DNA of 64,000 nt from Plazaster borealis. Its lineage: Eukaryota; Echinodermata; Asteroidea; Forcipulatida; Labidiasteridae. The DNA lies in the NCBI GenBank assembly GCA_021014325.1, contig JAJGQC010000655.1, positions 1 through 64,000 on the forward strand, given 5' to 3'. This document shows, piece by piece, positions 44,185 to 55,961 of the stretch. The position numbers were made by a program, and so were the translations under genes. The notes below the pieces were generated by a model, which saw only the letters and a list, made by a program, of their open reading frames with translations, was not told where the DNA came from and ran no database searches. Within the stretch, counting starts at the first letter, position 1. Each line of letters starts with the position of its first letter.

Positions 44185-45050
44185 ATTTTTGGGGGTGTGG
44201 CTGGTTGGACATAATTATAATCAAACTGGGACTGTGAGTTCGATTTGAGGGTAGATGGATTAATTTTGCTGGGGTGTGGCTGGTTGGACATGGGTATGAG
44301 CTAGCTGGGTAGATGACTGGCGCCAGGGATGGGAGTTTAATTTGAGGGAGATGGACTAGCAGTATAAATCATCATGCTGCGGGAACGGCTTAGGATAGCT
44401 AGGGATGGGGCATGAATGGGATGGGTATAGGAATGGGCCTGGTTCGGGGATGGGTGATGCTGGGTAGAAACAAGTATTGTTATGTAGGTTCATTGGATTT
44501 TACTGCAGGGTGGAATTTATTTAAAGGAACAGTTCAAAATGAACATACATACATGTTCATGGGAAGACAACAAGTCTTGTTGTGTGGGTACAGCATAGGT
44601 TGATGTGGTGTAACTGTAGGGTGGAATTGATTTAAAGGAACAGTAATCAATCAATAAAATATTAACATATATAGGTGTTGTTTTTGCATTTAAAGTTTAA
44701 TAAATGGTGGTTAAAATATACCAATTAACGTTTGCCAATGGTCCAGTCCTCTACCCAGCTTGATCATGCCCATCTCCAGCCAGCCACACCCAAGCATGAT
44801 GACTAGTCCATATCCCTACCCGAACCCATCAGCTCATAGCCCAAGTCCTCCACCCAGCCATATCATCCCATGCCAAGCTACCCCTACCATCACACCAGGA
44901 AGTTCAGTCAAACCAGCCCAGCCCAGCCCATTGGCTGACTTGACAGCCCAGCAACCCCCCCCCCCCAGCCCCTTGCCCGGTGAGTCTCAGAACCCAGGTA
45001 ACCCCTCGGCCCTTAGCAATTTTACTCCCCAATCCAAGCTCCAATTTTTC
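44185..45050. repeat. imperfect long inverted repeat
   Basis: GGTGTGGCTGGTTGGACAT occurs twice at 44195 and 44274, with GGGATGGG-type text to 44465. The complementary forms (CCAGCCACACCCAAGCATGA, CCTACCCGAACCC) lie at 44775-44830. TTTAAAGGAACAGT occurs at 44520 and 44631. The proline-rich frame 44760-45053 is a by-product of the C-rich arm. It is probably an old DNA element. Confidence 0.45.
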
Positions 45051-45189
45051 TAAGTCAGGCCATTCTAATATTCATCAGGTCAAAAACCGTTAGATTTTTA
45101 AGAAAGCGGTAAGAGAGAGTGGCTACAAGGTACCAGGTTCAAGCCCTACCCATTGTTACAAGAAATTTAAAAAAGTTCCTTTTTACTGG

Positions 45190-45285
45190 TAAAAAGGGGC
45201 CCACCTGGATTTGAACCCCCAAGCTCACAGCTCCAGAATTCCGGGAGCTGTGAGCTAGCCCACTGGGCCACATGGCCGCTTGAAA
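45190..45285 (-). repeat. tRNA-like sequence, minus strand
   Basis: Read on the minus strand: TGGCCCAGTGGGCTAGCTCA (box A-like), then a CCGGAATTCTGG stem, then GGGGGTTCAAATCCAGG (box B). It is related to the tRNA-like modules at 38990-41610 and may be a SINE head. No anticodon stem is convincing. Confidence 0.5.
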
Positions 45286-47159
45286 AAATTTGCTTGGACG
45301 TTATCATATAAACCTTAGGATAGATAGGTAAAAAAAATATAAAAAATAATGAGATGCGCTCTATGACCTTAGCATGAGCCTGGGGAGGAAAAAATAATGA
45401 AGAAATGTTTGTTGGTGTTTGACCCAAAAGTTTATTTGTAGAAAAAAACAACCCATTACATAATACAAGATGTGTTTAACGAGTAAAAGTAAAGACTATT
45501 AAGACTACAAACCATAAGTTTAACATTTAAAATTTAAAATTAAATAATTTAAATAAATATTTTAAAATTTTAAAATACATAGGTATGGGTCCGTTATTTT
45601 TAGTATCATTTAAATTGGTCAACATGAATTACATGTCATAGTAGTGATTTTTTTTAAAGCAAAATAAGATCCACATTGTCTCAAAATGAATTTACTTTTA
45701 ACAGTTCTAATTTAGACTGTTTTAAACGTAGAAAAACACTCCTTATTTGCTGTAAAGCAGGTTAAAAATATTGCATTTCCTGATCAAGGAAGGGTAGAAG
45801 TCAGCGACTCCTTGAATTAACCTCATCAGCAGAGTTTAAAATTAACTATTTTGCTTTATAACCCCTTTAAGACAACACAGTGCTTTATATCCACTGGCGT
45901 AACCTTTGCAAACCCAAAAGAAATTTTTAAAAATGTACGAAAGAATGGTTAAATACATATAACCCCCAAATTATGTCTTTTTCTCCCACTTGCCCCCCCC
46001 CCCCAATACCTGGTTACGTCACTGTTTATATCAGCTATTACACCTCAATATTCATAGCAATAATGTACCCCTAATATACATGTTTAAAATCTACCATAAT
46101 ACATATATATATAAATCATCTCTGAACACAAACATTTTATTAAATTCACTGCAACTGAGATAATGTTTTTTTTAATTTCCCCATCACAGTTTAAGTATTA
46201 AAACAATACGTTTCTGAAACGAGGCTGCTTTTTTTGCACGGTTTAATACGATCGCTTTTAAATTTTCCCAGCAGTGGCGCCCGTTTATAAGAAACAAAAC
46301 ACAGTATTTCGTTTCTCGACATTTTATGAATTTGTAAGTGATAGGCCAATTTATCATTGCCCTTTACATTTAATTAAGTTAAACAAAATAAATTACTTTT
46401 TTGTAATAATTTATAAATATCAAATGTCTTTCTAAATTGAAGCAAGTAATTCACACATTTAATTTGGTTAAGTCTTTTGTTAACAAAGCCAACGTTTCAT
46501 ATTCTTGTTAGTGATGCGCAAAAATAACCATGTAGATAGTACTGTGCAGTAAATTGCGACATTTAATTTTCAGAGACATTTCATGACTGACAGACAAAGT
46601 TATTTATAATAACTGCATTTATTATAAGTATATTGATTATTTATTTATTTGTTGTTATCAATAGTAAAAGTTTGGGGTTATTTTTGTAGTTTGAAAAAAA
46701 TTCATTATAAACTCCTTCCTTGATCCCCCAACTTTGTAATTTTGGGGTTAAATTATTTTCCCCCTCTTCTCCATATAATTACAAATTTTATGTGAATCAG
46801 TATTTTAAAAAAAATCTTATAACTGTATGTATTTGTATTGTTATACTCATGTTACCTGTGGGATTTTGCAATATTTAATTCTCTGAATTATAAACAACAA
46901 TAATAGTGACACATTACGGTGCATTTTAACGGGTCTTGTGCACAAACAATGACGTACTCTTTGTATGATGATAATGTTGATATTGACCGCAATATCTTCA
47001 ACGCACGATGACTTTACGTCCGCCCGACTCCCATTCCAACCCGTCAGCAGCTGCCTCGTTTCAGTACTTGACATAATTGATTTAATTGCCAACAATTTAA
47101 ATCCAGAGTGTAGTGTGGTTCAGGTCTACGAACAATTACTTATAGAGCTACTTACTTAT
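45286..47159. other. AT-rich spacer
   Basis: Very AT-rich sequence (45480-46900) with a C run at 45995-46004. No gene or clear repeat is seen. Confidence 0.5.
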
Positions 47160-47606
47160 TCATGTTTTCCTACCGGTAGGTACAATAACACTAACATTTA
47201 CACACAATAGTGCCCCTACTGATTTACCCACACTACCAGGCATGTCTGGTAAAGACCCTGGGGAGCTGGATGCAGAAGACCCTACCCTGGTTGGAAGAGA
47301 ATGTCCAACCTCTGTGGGATGATCACCGGCTGGTGGATCAGGAGTTTGACTGACCATTGCTTGGGCCAAAAAGTGGCATATGAGGAGGAACCTGCAATCC
47401 TCTTGCTCTATTTTTGGGGAGGCGAATATGAAAGAAAAGTACATCGGCACGTTAGTGCCGCCCATCACGTAGCAACGCAGGGGAGTTGGAGGAGGATGTG
47501 CCCCCTCAGAAGTTCGAAATTTTGTAAAAAGAATGCCCAATTCAAGCCATTTGGTGCACCATTTTTGCGCTATGATATTGGTTATTATATCTGAAAACAA
47601 CTCCAT
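47160..47606 (-). CDS. 148-codon open frame, possible exon, unknown
   Basis: The frame contains a Pro/Ser/Gly-rich segment (QTPDPPAGDHPTEVGHSLPT and onward to SLPDMPG). Its composition is unlike the AT-rich flank and could be an exon of a disordered protein. A CAG lies before it (near 47360) and a GTAAAT after SVG (near 47233). Nothing else supports it. Confidence 0.2.
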   Translation of the reverse strand: MELFSDIITNIIAQKWCTKWLELGILFTKFRTSEGAHPPPTPLRCYVMGGTNVPMYFSFIFASPKIEQEDCRFLLICHFLAQAMVSQTPDPPAGDHPTEVGHSLPTRVGSSASSSPGSLPDMPGSVGKSVGALLCVNVSVIVPTGRKT

Positions 47607-48289
47607 TACAGGTTTGTATCAATATTATTTCTTCGTATTTAATGCACAGACGGCGTATGCCACACATTGTTGCAATAGTTTATTTATTTACCTCTTCTAA
47701 ATCTGTAAACAAATCAGCATTGCATCACTTGCATGGTGTTGTCAGAGATCTTGTACATTTTAAACACATGCCTATTTTGAATGCGGCAATCAAAATAAGC
47801 AGTGATGATTCATTGTCTCAAAGGTTTACGATAGATCAAGATGTCATTTGGTCAAGAAAAGTGAGATCACACATTTACTTCATTGGCTGGTCACTGTATG
47901 GAAACTCACCCAACTGGTTATCATATTGCTTGGTTTAAAACCGATTGAACAATTGGGTAAAATCAGAGCTGTGTATTGAGAGAGGGTCTGAATAAAGGGA
48001 CCACTTTTCTTTGGTCACACGGTTGCTGGACGCCATTTTTCGATCCAAATGCAACACAACCCAATAGGCAGACTGGTCTGGCACCTTGTATTCGCCAATG
48101 CATTCTCTTGGACACAAAATGGCTTCTAATTTCTCAATTTACGTCTCCGGGTAAACCAATACTGAATTTACAGTTTGTGAACTACATGTAACCGTTAACT
48201 GCCAACTCCCAGCACAAGCATTTGCCCTGCACCCAATCTTATTACAACCTGGGCTGGTAAAACACTACATTTCATGTTAAGAATCTTAC

Positions 48290-48949
48290 CATGAAAGTCC
48301 CCTGTAGAACTGCTATGAGGCTACTATTGAAGAGGCTCAATCTTTCAAGTCTGGAACTCCCAGAGAACAGTAAGGTTGTTGGTGTCAGTAAGCCCAATTC
48401 ATTGTTATCAAGACGAATCTCAACAAGGTTGGTTAAGTTTCCTTGTTGCAGAGTATCTAAATTGTTGCAAAGCATCTCTGTGTAATTCCTCTTCAACAAT
48501 CGCAGCTTCTCGGAAACGTCTCTAAACGTTTCTTCTTCGCTGAGGGTTATGTTATTGGTGTCCAGGATTAGCTCCTCCAATGCTGGGATCTTATTGCAGG
48601 TGAACCAGCGTGGCTGAATTTCTACAATGGTGTTATTAGTGAGGTCTAATGTTCTGAGGTTAGGGAGGGTGTTTCTCAGGGTTGGATGCTTGTCCTAAGA
48701 TGTCTTGTGTCTGAGCCTGATATCCTGAGGGATGTAGTGTTTGATGGAATCAATCTCAGCAGAGACTTACTCCACTTGCTGCATGTCAGACTGGTTATCC
48801 TGAGCAGCTGCAATAGTCTATTGATACAGCAAACGCACAAGGCAAGTCCTGGTCAGCGTTAGGCGTGTCTTGGGCAACACTGGACACTACAGACAAGGTG
48901 AGGACGATACGGTAAAGAGGAAGGCAGTGTCCAAACCGGACTGTGCCAT
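48290..48949 (-). pseudogene. Toll-like/LRR receptor pseudogene fragment
   Basis: On the minus strand an ATG at 48949 opens a hydrophobic leader (RIVLTLSVVSSVAQ) followed by a cysteine-bearing N-terminal cap (PCAFAVSIDYCSC). Leucine-rich repeats follow: LPNLRTLDLTNNTIVEI, IPALEELILDTNNITL and LTNLVEIRLDNNELGLL. The frame is interrupted by at least two shifts near 48800-48910 and by in-frame stops near 48763 and 48697. The sequence ends at 48290, where ATG|GTAAGA is either a donor or the truncation point. No transmembrane or TIR part is present. Toll-like receptors are greatly expanded in sea urchins, and broken copies are common. Confidence 0.65.
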
Positions 48950-50014
48950 ACTGTGCCTCTTAATCTCACTTCTTCTCTTGGTCAAGTGTGATTACCAGCA
49001 AACCTTACTCTCAGACCACTTCTAATTTGTTGTTCACTTCAAATAACTTCTCGTCTTCTTTGATGATGAGATTCCAATAGTGTACATGCCTACAGAGTAA
49101 AACAAACAAAAACATAATAATTATAATAAATCACACAAATACAAATTCCTTTTTGATTCAATTCCACTCCACCATTAACTGTTTATTTTTTACTTCAGAG
49201 TGAGATGATTCCATAGCACTTTTGGATTGACTCCTATAAGCGACTTGATGTTACACAAGGAAACATTTTCCACTCGAAATTAAAGTTAAAGGCCAAGACA
49301 CTGAGGTATAAACAGCTTGTGACAAGCCATACATGCATACTGTAAACATGTGTACACACTTTCAGGCTTAGTCTTAGCAACCCTTTTATTAAAAAGTGAA
49401 AATACCAGAAAATAGTACTCTTGATTCTTCAACCGACACGTCCACCTACAGTACTGCATCAAGCAAAACTACCACCTACTACCATCTACTACCACCTATC
49501 ACCAGGGCATTTAATGGTCAATCGAAACAGTAATAATCATCAATTACATTTTAATTGAGCTTATTGTGTCAAGCAGCAGTGCACCAGTGTGGGGATTGAT
49601 TCTACCCCCCCCCCCACACCTGTACAGCAGTATTCCAAGCCGTAGGTAGAATCTTCTAGAGAAACATTTTCCCTTGAAAGGATTTTCTATCCTCACTTTT
49701 TAGGCCATTTTGTCCCCGCTAAAAAAGTCCTCTAAAATCAGAATTTGTTCCTTAATGTTTCAAAGACACTTTCAAAGTTTGAAGTACTTTTGGATTTTAT
49801 GCTCTTTGCATAAAAAATACTGATTTTTAGACCCCCGTATAAATGCCAAATCACTTAAAATAGAATAACAATGGGTTTTTTAATTAATGTATATTATGTG
49901 TATATTTTTGGGTAATTTCACAGAAATGGTCTGGAAAAATTTGACAGACTGAAAAATCTATACTGGAATTGTTAACAAGGAAGTTCATTCGACTCATCAG
50001 ACACCTGCACTTTA
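48950..50014. other. spacer
   Basis: A C run lies at 49606-49615. CTACCACCTACTACCATCTA-type short repeats lie at 49470-49500. No gene is seen. Confidence 0.5.
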
Positions 50015-50055
50015 TTTAGTGACACACACTGACATAGTCAGTGTGTGTCACTAAA
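50015..50055. repeat. perfect 19-bp hairpin
   Basis: TTTAGTGACACACACTGAC (50015-50033) and its exact complement (50037-50055) are separated by ATA. It lies just upstream of the non-LTR retrotransposon. Confidence 0.95.
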
Positions 50056-50404
50056 ATAGTGAGAGAGAGGGCGCTGTTTGTGGCTGCCTGCAACCTTTTT
50101 ATTTGTTGGTTCACATTTTTTTTTATCCGTCAACATCTTTGTCATTTTAAATCTACTTGTGATTCTTCGCTGCGATGAGTCTTGTGAGTATCCTGTGAAT
50201 ACTTGTGGAATTTTTGACCCAATTTTACTTGCTGAACAATGATGATTTTTAAGAATCTAATATACCTGCAATGGATTGCTGAGACTTCGAGTGTACTTTA
50301 AAATGGCTATCATGGGAAAACACCCAATCCATGTGTCTTGAGGCGGAACCGATCTGCAACTGTTTGCGCTTTAAAAATCTCTCTTTATTATTATTATTAT
50401 TTAT

Positions 50405-50935
50405 ATGCACGTATTGGTTTTCCTTGCATGCTCACAACATGCCTTCAGAAAACTGCATACCAATTTTATTGGAGATGATTTAAATATTGCGGAAAATCTC
50501 CACTTCGAAACCTTCAGATTGGCAAGTAACGTTACTCACCCGGTTTTTGTTTTTGAATCACGGAATAGACACTCAACAAAAGCACTTTGCAGTACCGGTT
50601 TTTGTGCCTCAAAACGATCTCTTGCAAAATGGACAAAGCATGGCCAGAGTTGTCTACTGATTTGTGGCCATGACCCACCCACAGACATTACAATCTTCAT
50701 GGACGTCTTGAAAAACCCAGGTCCTGCGAATTTCAGCAATGGTTTACCTCCGTCCATCTCCAAGGAAAAGTGTAACCTTAACATGGACTCAAGAACACAG
50801 TCATCTACACAGTGTAATGCTTATCGTGAGTGCTACTATGTGCCAAGAATCAGGTACACACGTTCTGATCTGCTAAGTTTGTGTACATATAAACAAAACA
50901 TCTCAAATCAACCTTTGATTGTGTTAAATCCTTAA
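50405..50935 (+). pseudogene. retrotransposon N-terminal region with 2A-like motif
   Basis: The 176-codon frame holds DVLKNPGP at 50702-50725, close to the 2A ribosome-skipping consensus D(V/I)ExNPGP, preceded by CGHDPPTDITIFM. Such 2A sequences are known in APE-type non-LTR elements of sea urchin, amphioxus and molluscs. The usual Glu is Leu here, so activity is doubtful. Confidence 0.65.
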
Positions 50936-51146
50936 GAATCCTGAAACGGAGCCGAGGGTGTAGAGGAGGCAATCACAGACGAACCAGATATCAACAAATA
51001 CCTGTTCTGATTTCAGACAGAATTCAGTCAGATAAGACCAAAGCTATTCGTTTGGTCCGATGGAAAACAATTTCTAATATTGTAGCGGTTAAACGCCATG
51101 GTGATCATACGACCCTGCCTAAAGCTATTCATTTACCAACGTTTTC

Positions 51147-52017
51147 ATGACCAATGCTCAATCATTGGTGAACAAGTCTGACGAAGCTGAAATCATTTTT
51201 AACCATCATAAAGTCGACATTGGAGTTATAACAGAGTCCTGGTTCTCGCCCAATATACCGGATAACCAGCTAAACATCAATGGCTACAATGTCTTCTCTA
51301 AGTGCCATGACCATAAACGTGGAGGTGGTGTTGCTGTGTACATTAAGGAAGGAATCGGCCAGTCAGGTAACTGACATAATTGTTCCTGAACAATTAGAGT
51401 GCTTATGGATTAAAGTTCGCCCTAGTAAACTACCGCGTGGAATTTCATCACTTGCCATCTGTGCAGTTTACATCACAACAAACTCTCCTTTTCAGGAAAC
51501 TCTACAAAACCACATTTTACAAGCAGTTGACTCTTTAAAAACTCAATACCCAGATATTGGCATTGTAATTTTAGGGGACTTTAATCGTATGAATATCTTC
51601 CCGATTATCGGAGGTAATGATCTGTATCAAATCGTTGACTTTCATACACGTGGTGAAGATACTCTTGATCTCATGTCAACAAATTATAAACTTAATAGCC
51701 AATATATTAAACTGACTGCATTATCCCCTATTGGTTTTAGTGACCACGTATGTATTTTATGGAAACCTAAAGCACATTGTAAAGTGAAGAACACCTTTAA
51801 GAATAAAGAGTTCCGTTCATTTCTTGATTCAGGTATACCCGCTTTTGGCTTATGGATACAAAATCAAAGCTGGAAAGAGGTACTCTGTTGTTCTGGCCCG
51901 CAGGAAAAGACTGATGCTTTTTATACGATGATTGACACTGCTTGTAATTTATGTTTCCCTGCAATAAAACAATTAGCACCCATCACAGTGACAAACCTTG
52001 GCTGTCTACAAATGTGA
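51147..52017 (+). pseudogene. retrotransposon APE-type endonuclease
   Basis: NAQSLVNKSDEAEIIF, DIGVITESWF and RGGGVAVYIKEG lie in the first frame. After a frameshift near 51365 come IGIVILGDFNRMN, TRGEDTLDLMSTN and SPIGFSDHVCILW. These are the E, D, N and SDH motifs of apurinic-like endonucleases that nick the target DNA. Confidence 0.88.
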
Positions 52018-53800
52018 AAAAGCTTATTCATGAACGCCAAGCTGCATTTGCCTCCAACAACAGACAGAATTGGTGCAAACTAAGAAACAAGGTTAAAAGA
52101 GAGATTGAAAAGGAAAAAATACATTTTTATGCTAACCGTGTCAGAAATTTACAGGAAACTGATCCACGAAAGTGGCATCAACAAATAAAAACAATAACCA
52201 ACTACCCTAAAAATGAATTTAGTATTGAAATATCAGGTATTGATGAAAATGATGCCAAAGGTAAAGCTAACGCAATTAATTCAGTTTTTTCTAGTGTGTC
52301 TGATGTACTTAAGCCCCTAGACTGTTCAAAGCTGCCAACTTTTTTACCAGCCAGCAATCCCGTGCCCCGATTGGACCCATGGGTTGTCTATGCTGAGCTT
52401 AGGAAGATAAAGCCTGCCAAGGCAAGCGGTCCAGACAAGGTTCCTCCTAAGTTAGCTAAGGAATTTGCATATGAATTAAGTGTTCCCCTCACTGATATTT
52501 TTAATAGTTCTTTTAGTGTGGGGATAGTACCGGAACAATGGAAGAAAGCAATTGTTGTTCCCATTCCAAAACAGTTCCCGCCAACCATTGATAAACTTAG
52601 ACCAGTTTCACTCACATCTATTTTTGCTAAAGTAGCTGAAGGTTTCATAACGCAATGGATCAAAATGAATATTAGAGATTAAGTAGATATTCGTCAATTT
52701 GGCAATGTAGAAGGTATATCAACTTCCCATTATTTAATTAATCTTGTCCATTACCCTTTTTTCAGGGAGCTGAAGAAAGTCACAATGTTGGAACAGTGGT
52801 CCTGACGGACTTCACTAAAGCTTTTGACCTTGTTTATCATACACTCCTTATCGAAAAGTTGATCAACATTGGAGTCCGCGGGGCCATTGTTCCCTGGATT
52901 TGTGACTTTCTTCACAATAGACAACAATGTGTTCGGTATAACAATGCATTTTCTGATTATGTTTATCTTCATGGGGGAATTCCTCAGGGATCTAAGCTTG
53001 AGCCGATAGGTTTTCAAATACTTATCAGCTGCTCAAGATGCTGACACTGAATTATTGGAAGTATGTGGACGACCTGACATTTGCAGAGAACCGCAAGGCT
53101 ACACATGGGAGGTTCTATGCAGAACGACCTGGACAAGTTTAAGCAGCGGTCTGATGAGAACCTTTTAAAGTTAAATCCCTCCAAATGCCAGGCTATCCAA
53201 GTTTGCTTCAACAAAACGCCTCCACTGCATAATAACCTAAAGATTGGTACAGAGTCACTTTTATATGTCTCAGAAGCAAAGGTTCTTGGTCTATGGCTGC
53301 AAAGCGACCTCAAATGGAATGTTCAGGTTAAACAAATATTAGAAAAGGCCAACAAAAAACTATTTTTGTTGAGGACTCTCAAAAGGTTTGGTTTCAATAC
53401 TAATGAACTTAAAATTGTATATTGTGGCTATGTAAGACCCATCCTTGAATATGCTGACGTTGTATGGCACTCTAGTCTTACCTGCAAACAATCTAATGAT
53501 ATTGAATCCATCCAAAAGAGGGCTTGTAAGATAATTCTTGGTCGCAACTTAAATTCCTATACTGATGAACTTAAACTTTGTAATCTGGACACACTTGCAG
53601 AAAGAAGACTGGCAAATTGTAAAAAATTTGCAGAAAACCTGGGTAGAAATGCCCGCACTAGTTCTCTGTTACCCCCTACAAGGCTTGAAAGCCATGGTAG
53701 GTGTCTCAGAAATTGTAAAAAAATCTCACAAATTCCTATCAGAACTACTCGTTTCAAAAACAGCCCCATCCCCTTTTTTATTGATATTTTAAACGAATGA
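51951..53800 (+). pseudogene. retrotransposon reverse transcriptase and C-terminal region
   Basis: A linker with KPWLSTNVKKLIHERQAAF is followed by ASGPDKVPPKLAKE and LRPVSLTSIFAKVAEG. After a stop at 52680 come LTDFTKAFDLVYH (first catalytic Asp), HGGIPQGSKLEPIGF, and KYVDDLT at about 53057-53077 in another frame. The 239-codon C-terminal frame 53081-53800 has LNPSKCQ, VLGLWLQSDLKWN and RPILEYADVVWH, typical of CR1/Jockey-group elements. Confidence 0.9.
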
Positions 53801-53966
53801 ATTTCTCTTCATAGCCAATTGTTGATGGGTTTTTTAATTAATAACATTTTATGTGCAATTTCTGTTATATTTTTATATTGTCCTTTTTAATTGTAACATA
53901 CATGTAATTTGGCTTTTTGGCCACCAGATGTATGAATAAATAATCAATCAATCAAAAATCAATCAG

Positions 53967-54559
53967 GTGTCTGAGGCAAGCACTGCTGTAAGAAAGAAAC
54001 ACAGCATAAAGGTCCTAAACTAAGCTCAAAACATTTGTGGCCACTTAATATATCCAGCGTATTGGCACTATTTATGGGGCTAGTGATTATTGAGTCAATC
54101 CACTAGCCTTAGACAAATAACAATGGGGGGCTAGTATTATTAAATTTGTAAGGTCAGGCTATTGCAGTAATATTAAAAATGTTAGACCTACAATGAGCGT
54201 AATTGTCAAACTCTCAACAAAATGCACACGACTGACACAAAGTCCGTGACTTGTATTGGTCGACCCACTACTACTCTCATCATTACAAAAACTATTTTGT
54301 GCGCGCATCCATCGCGTGAAACCACACATTGGAATCCGGACCGTGATTTGCTTTCAAAATGCTTTTTGTTTAAGGAGTATAAAGCGAGTAGTTTTACCAA
54401 ACAACAATATAAACACCTTAAAACTGTCTTAAGGATCTAAAGAACCAGGAACTTGTATGATATGTTTTATATTTGGATCGTTTGCAACTTCAAAGGCACT
54501 CTATTAAAGCAGTATCGACTTTCAGCATACCATGCCAGCTCACCGTCCATTGGAAGCGT
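53967..54559. other. spacer
   Basis: CAGGTGTCTGAGG near 53964 is complementary to CAGACACCTG near 49999 on the other side of the retrotransposon. Otherwise nothing is seen. Confidence 0.45.
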
Positions 54560-54867
54560 TAGCCAGCCGCGTGTTCAGAAAAAGAACACATACAGTACAG
54601 GGAGGTGACAAAATGTCTCATTTTGCTCGATTCAGAATGTGAATCCGTTATTTTAATCGAGAATTCTGAAATATAAGCCATAACATACAAATTTTTACTT
54701 AATAATATGACAATTTAGTAACTATAAATGATTGTAAAGCAAAAAGCAAAGAAGAATTAATTACAAAAATGTAAAACAAATGAGCCGCAAAAAACAGAGG
54801 CAAAGTTTGAGTCATTTTGTTTGCATTTGTCATAAAATACACTGTTTAAATACAAAACCATAATTTG

Positions 54868-55655
54868 AAAAAGAATTTGTACCCTTCGTTATGAAAATAA
54901 ATTGCTTTTGTAGTCCAGAATCTTGAAGATTGATATACTAGGCACTTCAAATATCGAAGCGCGCTAATTTGGTCCACTAATTAGTGGTTAATTAACCACA
55001 GTTATACAGATGCTATTTTCAATAAGAATGCGCACATTGCACAGGCGGTTGACTTAACTACCATTTGAAAAGAATTTGTACCCTTCGTTATGATAACAAA
55101 TTAATTTTTAGACCAGAATCTTTAAGACTGATATACTAGGCACTTCAAATATCGAAGCGCGCTAATTTGGTCCACTAATTAACCACAGTACTAGATACAA
55201 TTTTCAATAAGAATGCACATTGCATAGGTGGTTGACTTATTCTACCATTTGAAAAGAATTTGTACCCTTCGTTATGATAAAAATAGCTTTTAGACCAGAA
55301 TCTTGAAGACAGATATACTAGGCACTTCAAATATGGAAGCGTGCTTATCTGGTCTACTAATTAGTGGTTATTATTAACCACAGGATAGATGCCATTTTCA
55401 ATAAGAATGCGCACATTGCATAGGTGGTTGACTTAACTACCATTTGAAAATAATTTGTACCCTTCGTTATGATAACAAATTAATTTTTAGACCAGAATCT
55501 TGAAGACTGATATACTGCGCCTTGAACACCCAGCAGGGTGGATATGTGCGAATTACAAGTCTTAATATTATTATTATTAGGCATATGAAATAGCGAAGCG
55601 TGCTAATTTGGTCCACTAATTAGTGGTTAATTAACCACAGTTATACAGATGCTAT
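54868..55655. repeat. four ~190-bp tandem units inside the long-TIR element
   Basis: AAAAGAATTTGTACCCTTCG begins units near 54868, 55067 and 55251; a variant begins near 55447. Each unit carries CAGAATCTTGAAGACTGATA, TGGTCCACTAATTAGTGG and a TTAATTAACCACAG palindrome. The last unit is interrupted near 55520-55580 by CACCCAGCAGGGTGG and an ATTATTATTATT run. Confidence 0.8.
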
Positions 55656-55899
55656 TTTTCGACTTAATGTGCTGTCCACAAATGAGCTACAATAAGTGAC
55701 AACCGAGGAAAATATCTCGGCATAAAAACGTGATTTTCTTTTCGAAAACAAATGTCACCTCCTGGAGGTACATGGGCGTAGGGCCAAGGATCGGAGGAAG
55801 TCCAGAGTATTGGCAATATTAATGGGGCTATGCAATCTTGTGTGTAGCGCGCGTGACTTATATTATCTAGGTCACAAACACGCATAGTAATACATGGCA

Positions 55900-55961
55900 G
55901 TGCTACTTCGTGAAAACGAAAAGGGCCATTTTCGTTAATTTTCGACGTCACGAAGTAGCAC
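55900..55961. repeat. nested hairpins inside the long-TIR element
   Basis: The outer arms are GTGCTACTTCGTGA (55900-55913) and TCACGAAGTAGCAC (55948-55961). The inner arms are AACGAAAA (55916-55923) and TTTTCGTT (55929-55936). An AACGAAAAGGGCC core is present. Confidence 0.85.

Larger units (their letters stand above)
50056..53966 (+). mobile_element. non-LTR retrotransposon (CR1/Jockey group), decayed
   Basis: It is a single element with an N-terminal region bearing a 2A-like motif, an APE-type endonuclease, reverse transcriptase and a 3' tail ending in ATGAATAAATAATCAATCAA and TCAA repeats. There is no RNase H. Multiple frameshifts and stops break it into at least six frames, so it is inactive. 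Its start is not sharply defined; GGGCGCTGTTTGTGGCTGCC near 50068 may be close to the 5' end. Confidence 0.9.

Noticed and set aside
44760..45053. Proline-rich protein frame
   Set aside because: It is explained by a C-rich arm of an inverted repeat. There are no splice sites or conserved motif.
49998..53974. CAGACACCTG and CAGGTGTCTG flanking the retrotransposon as inverted ends
   Set aside because: Ten bases are too few, and non-LTR elements do not have inverted ends. It is probably chance.
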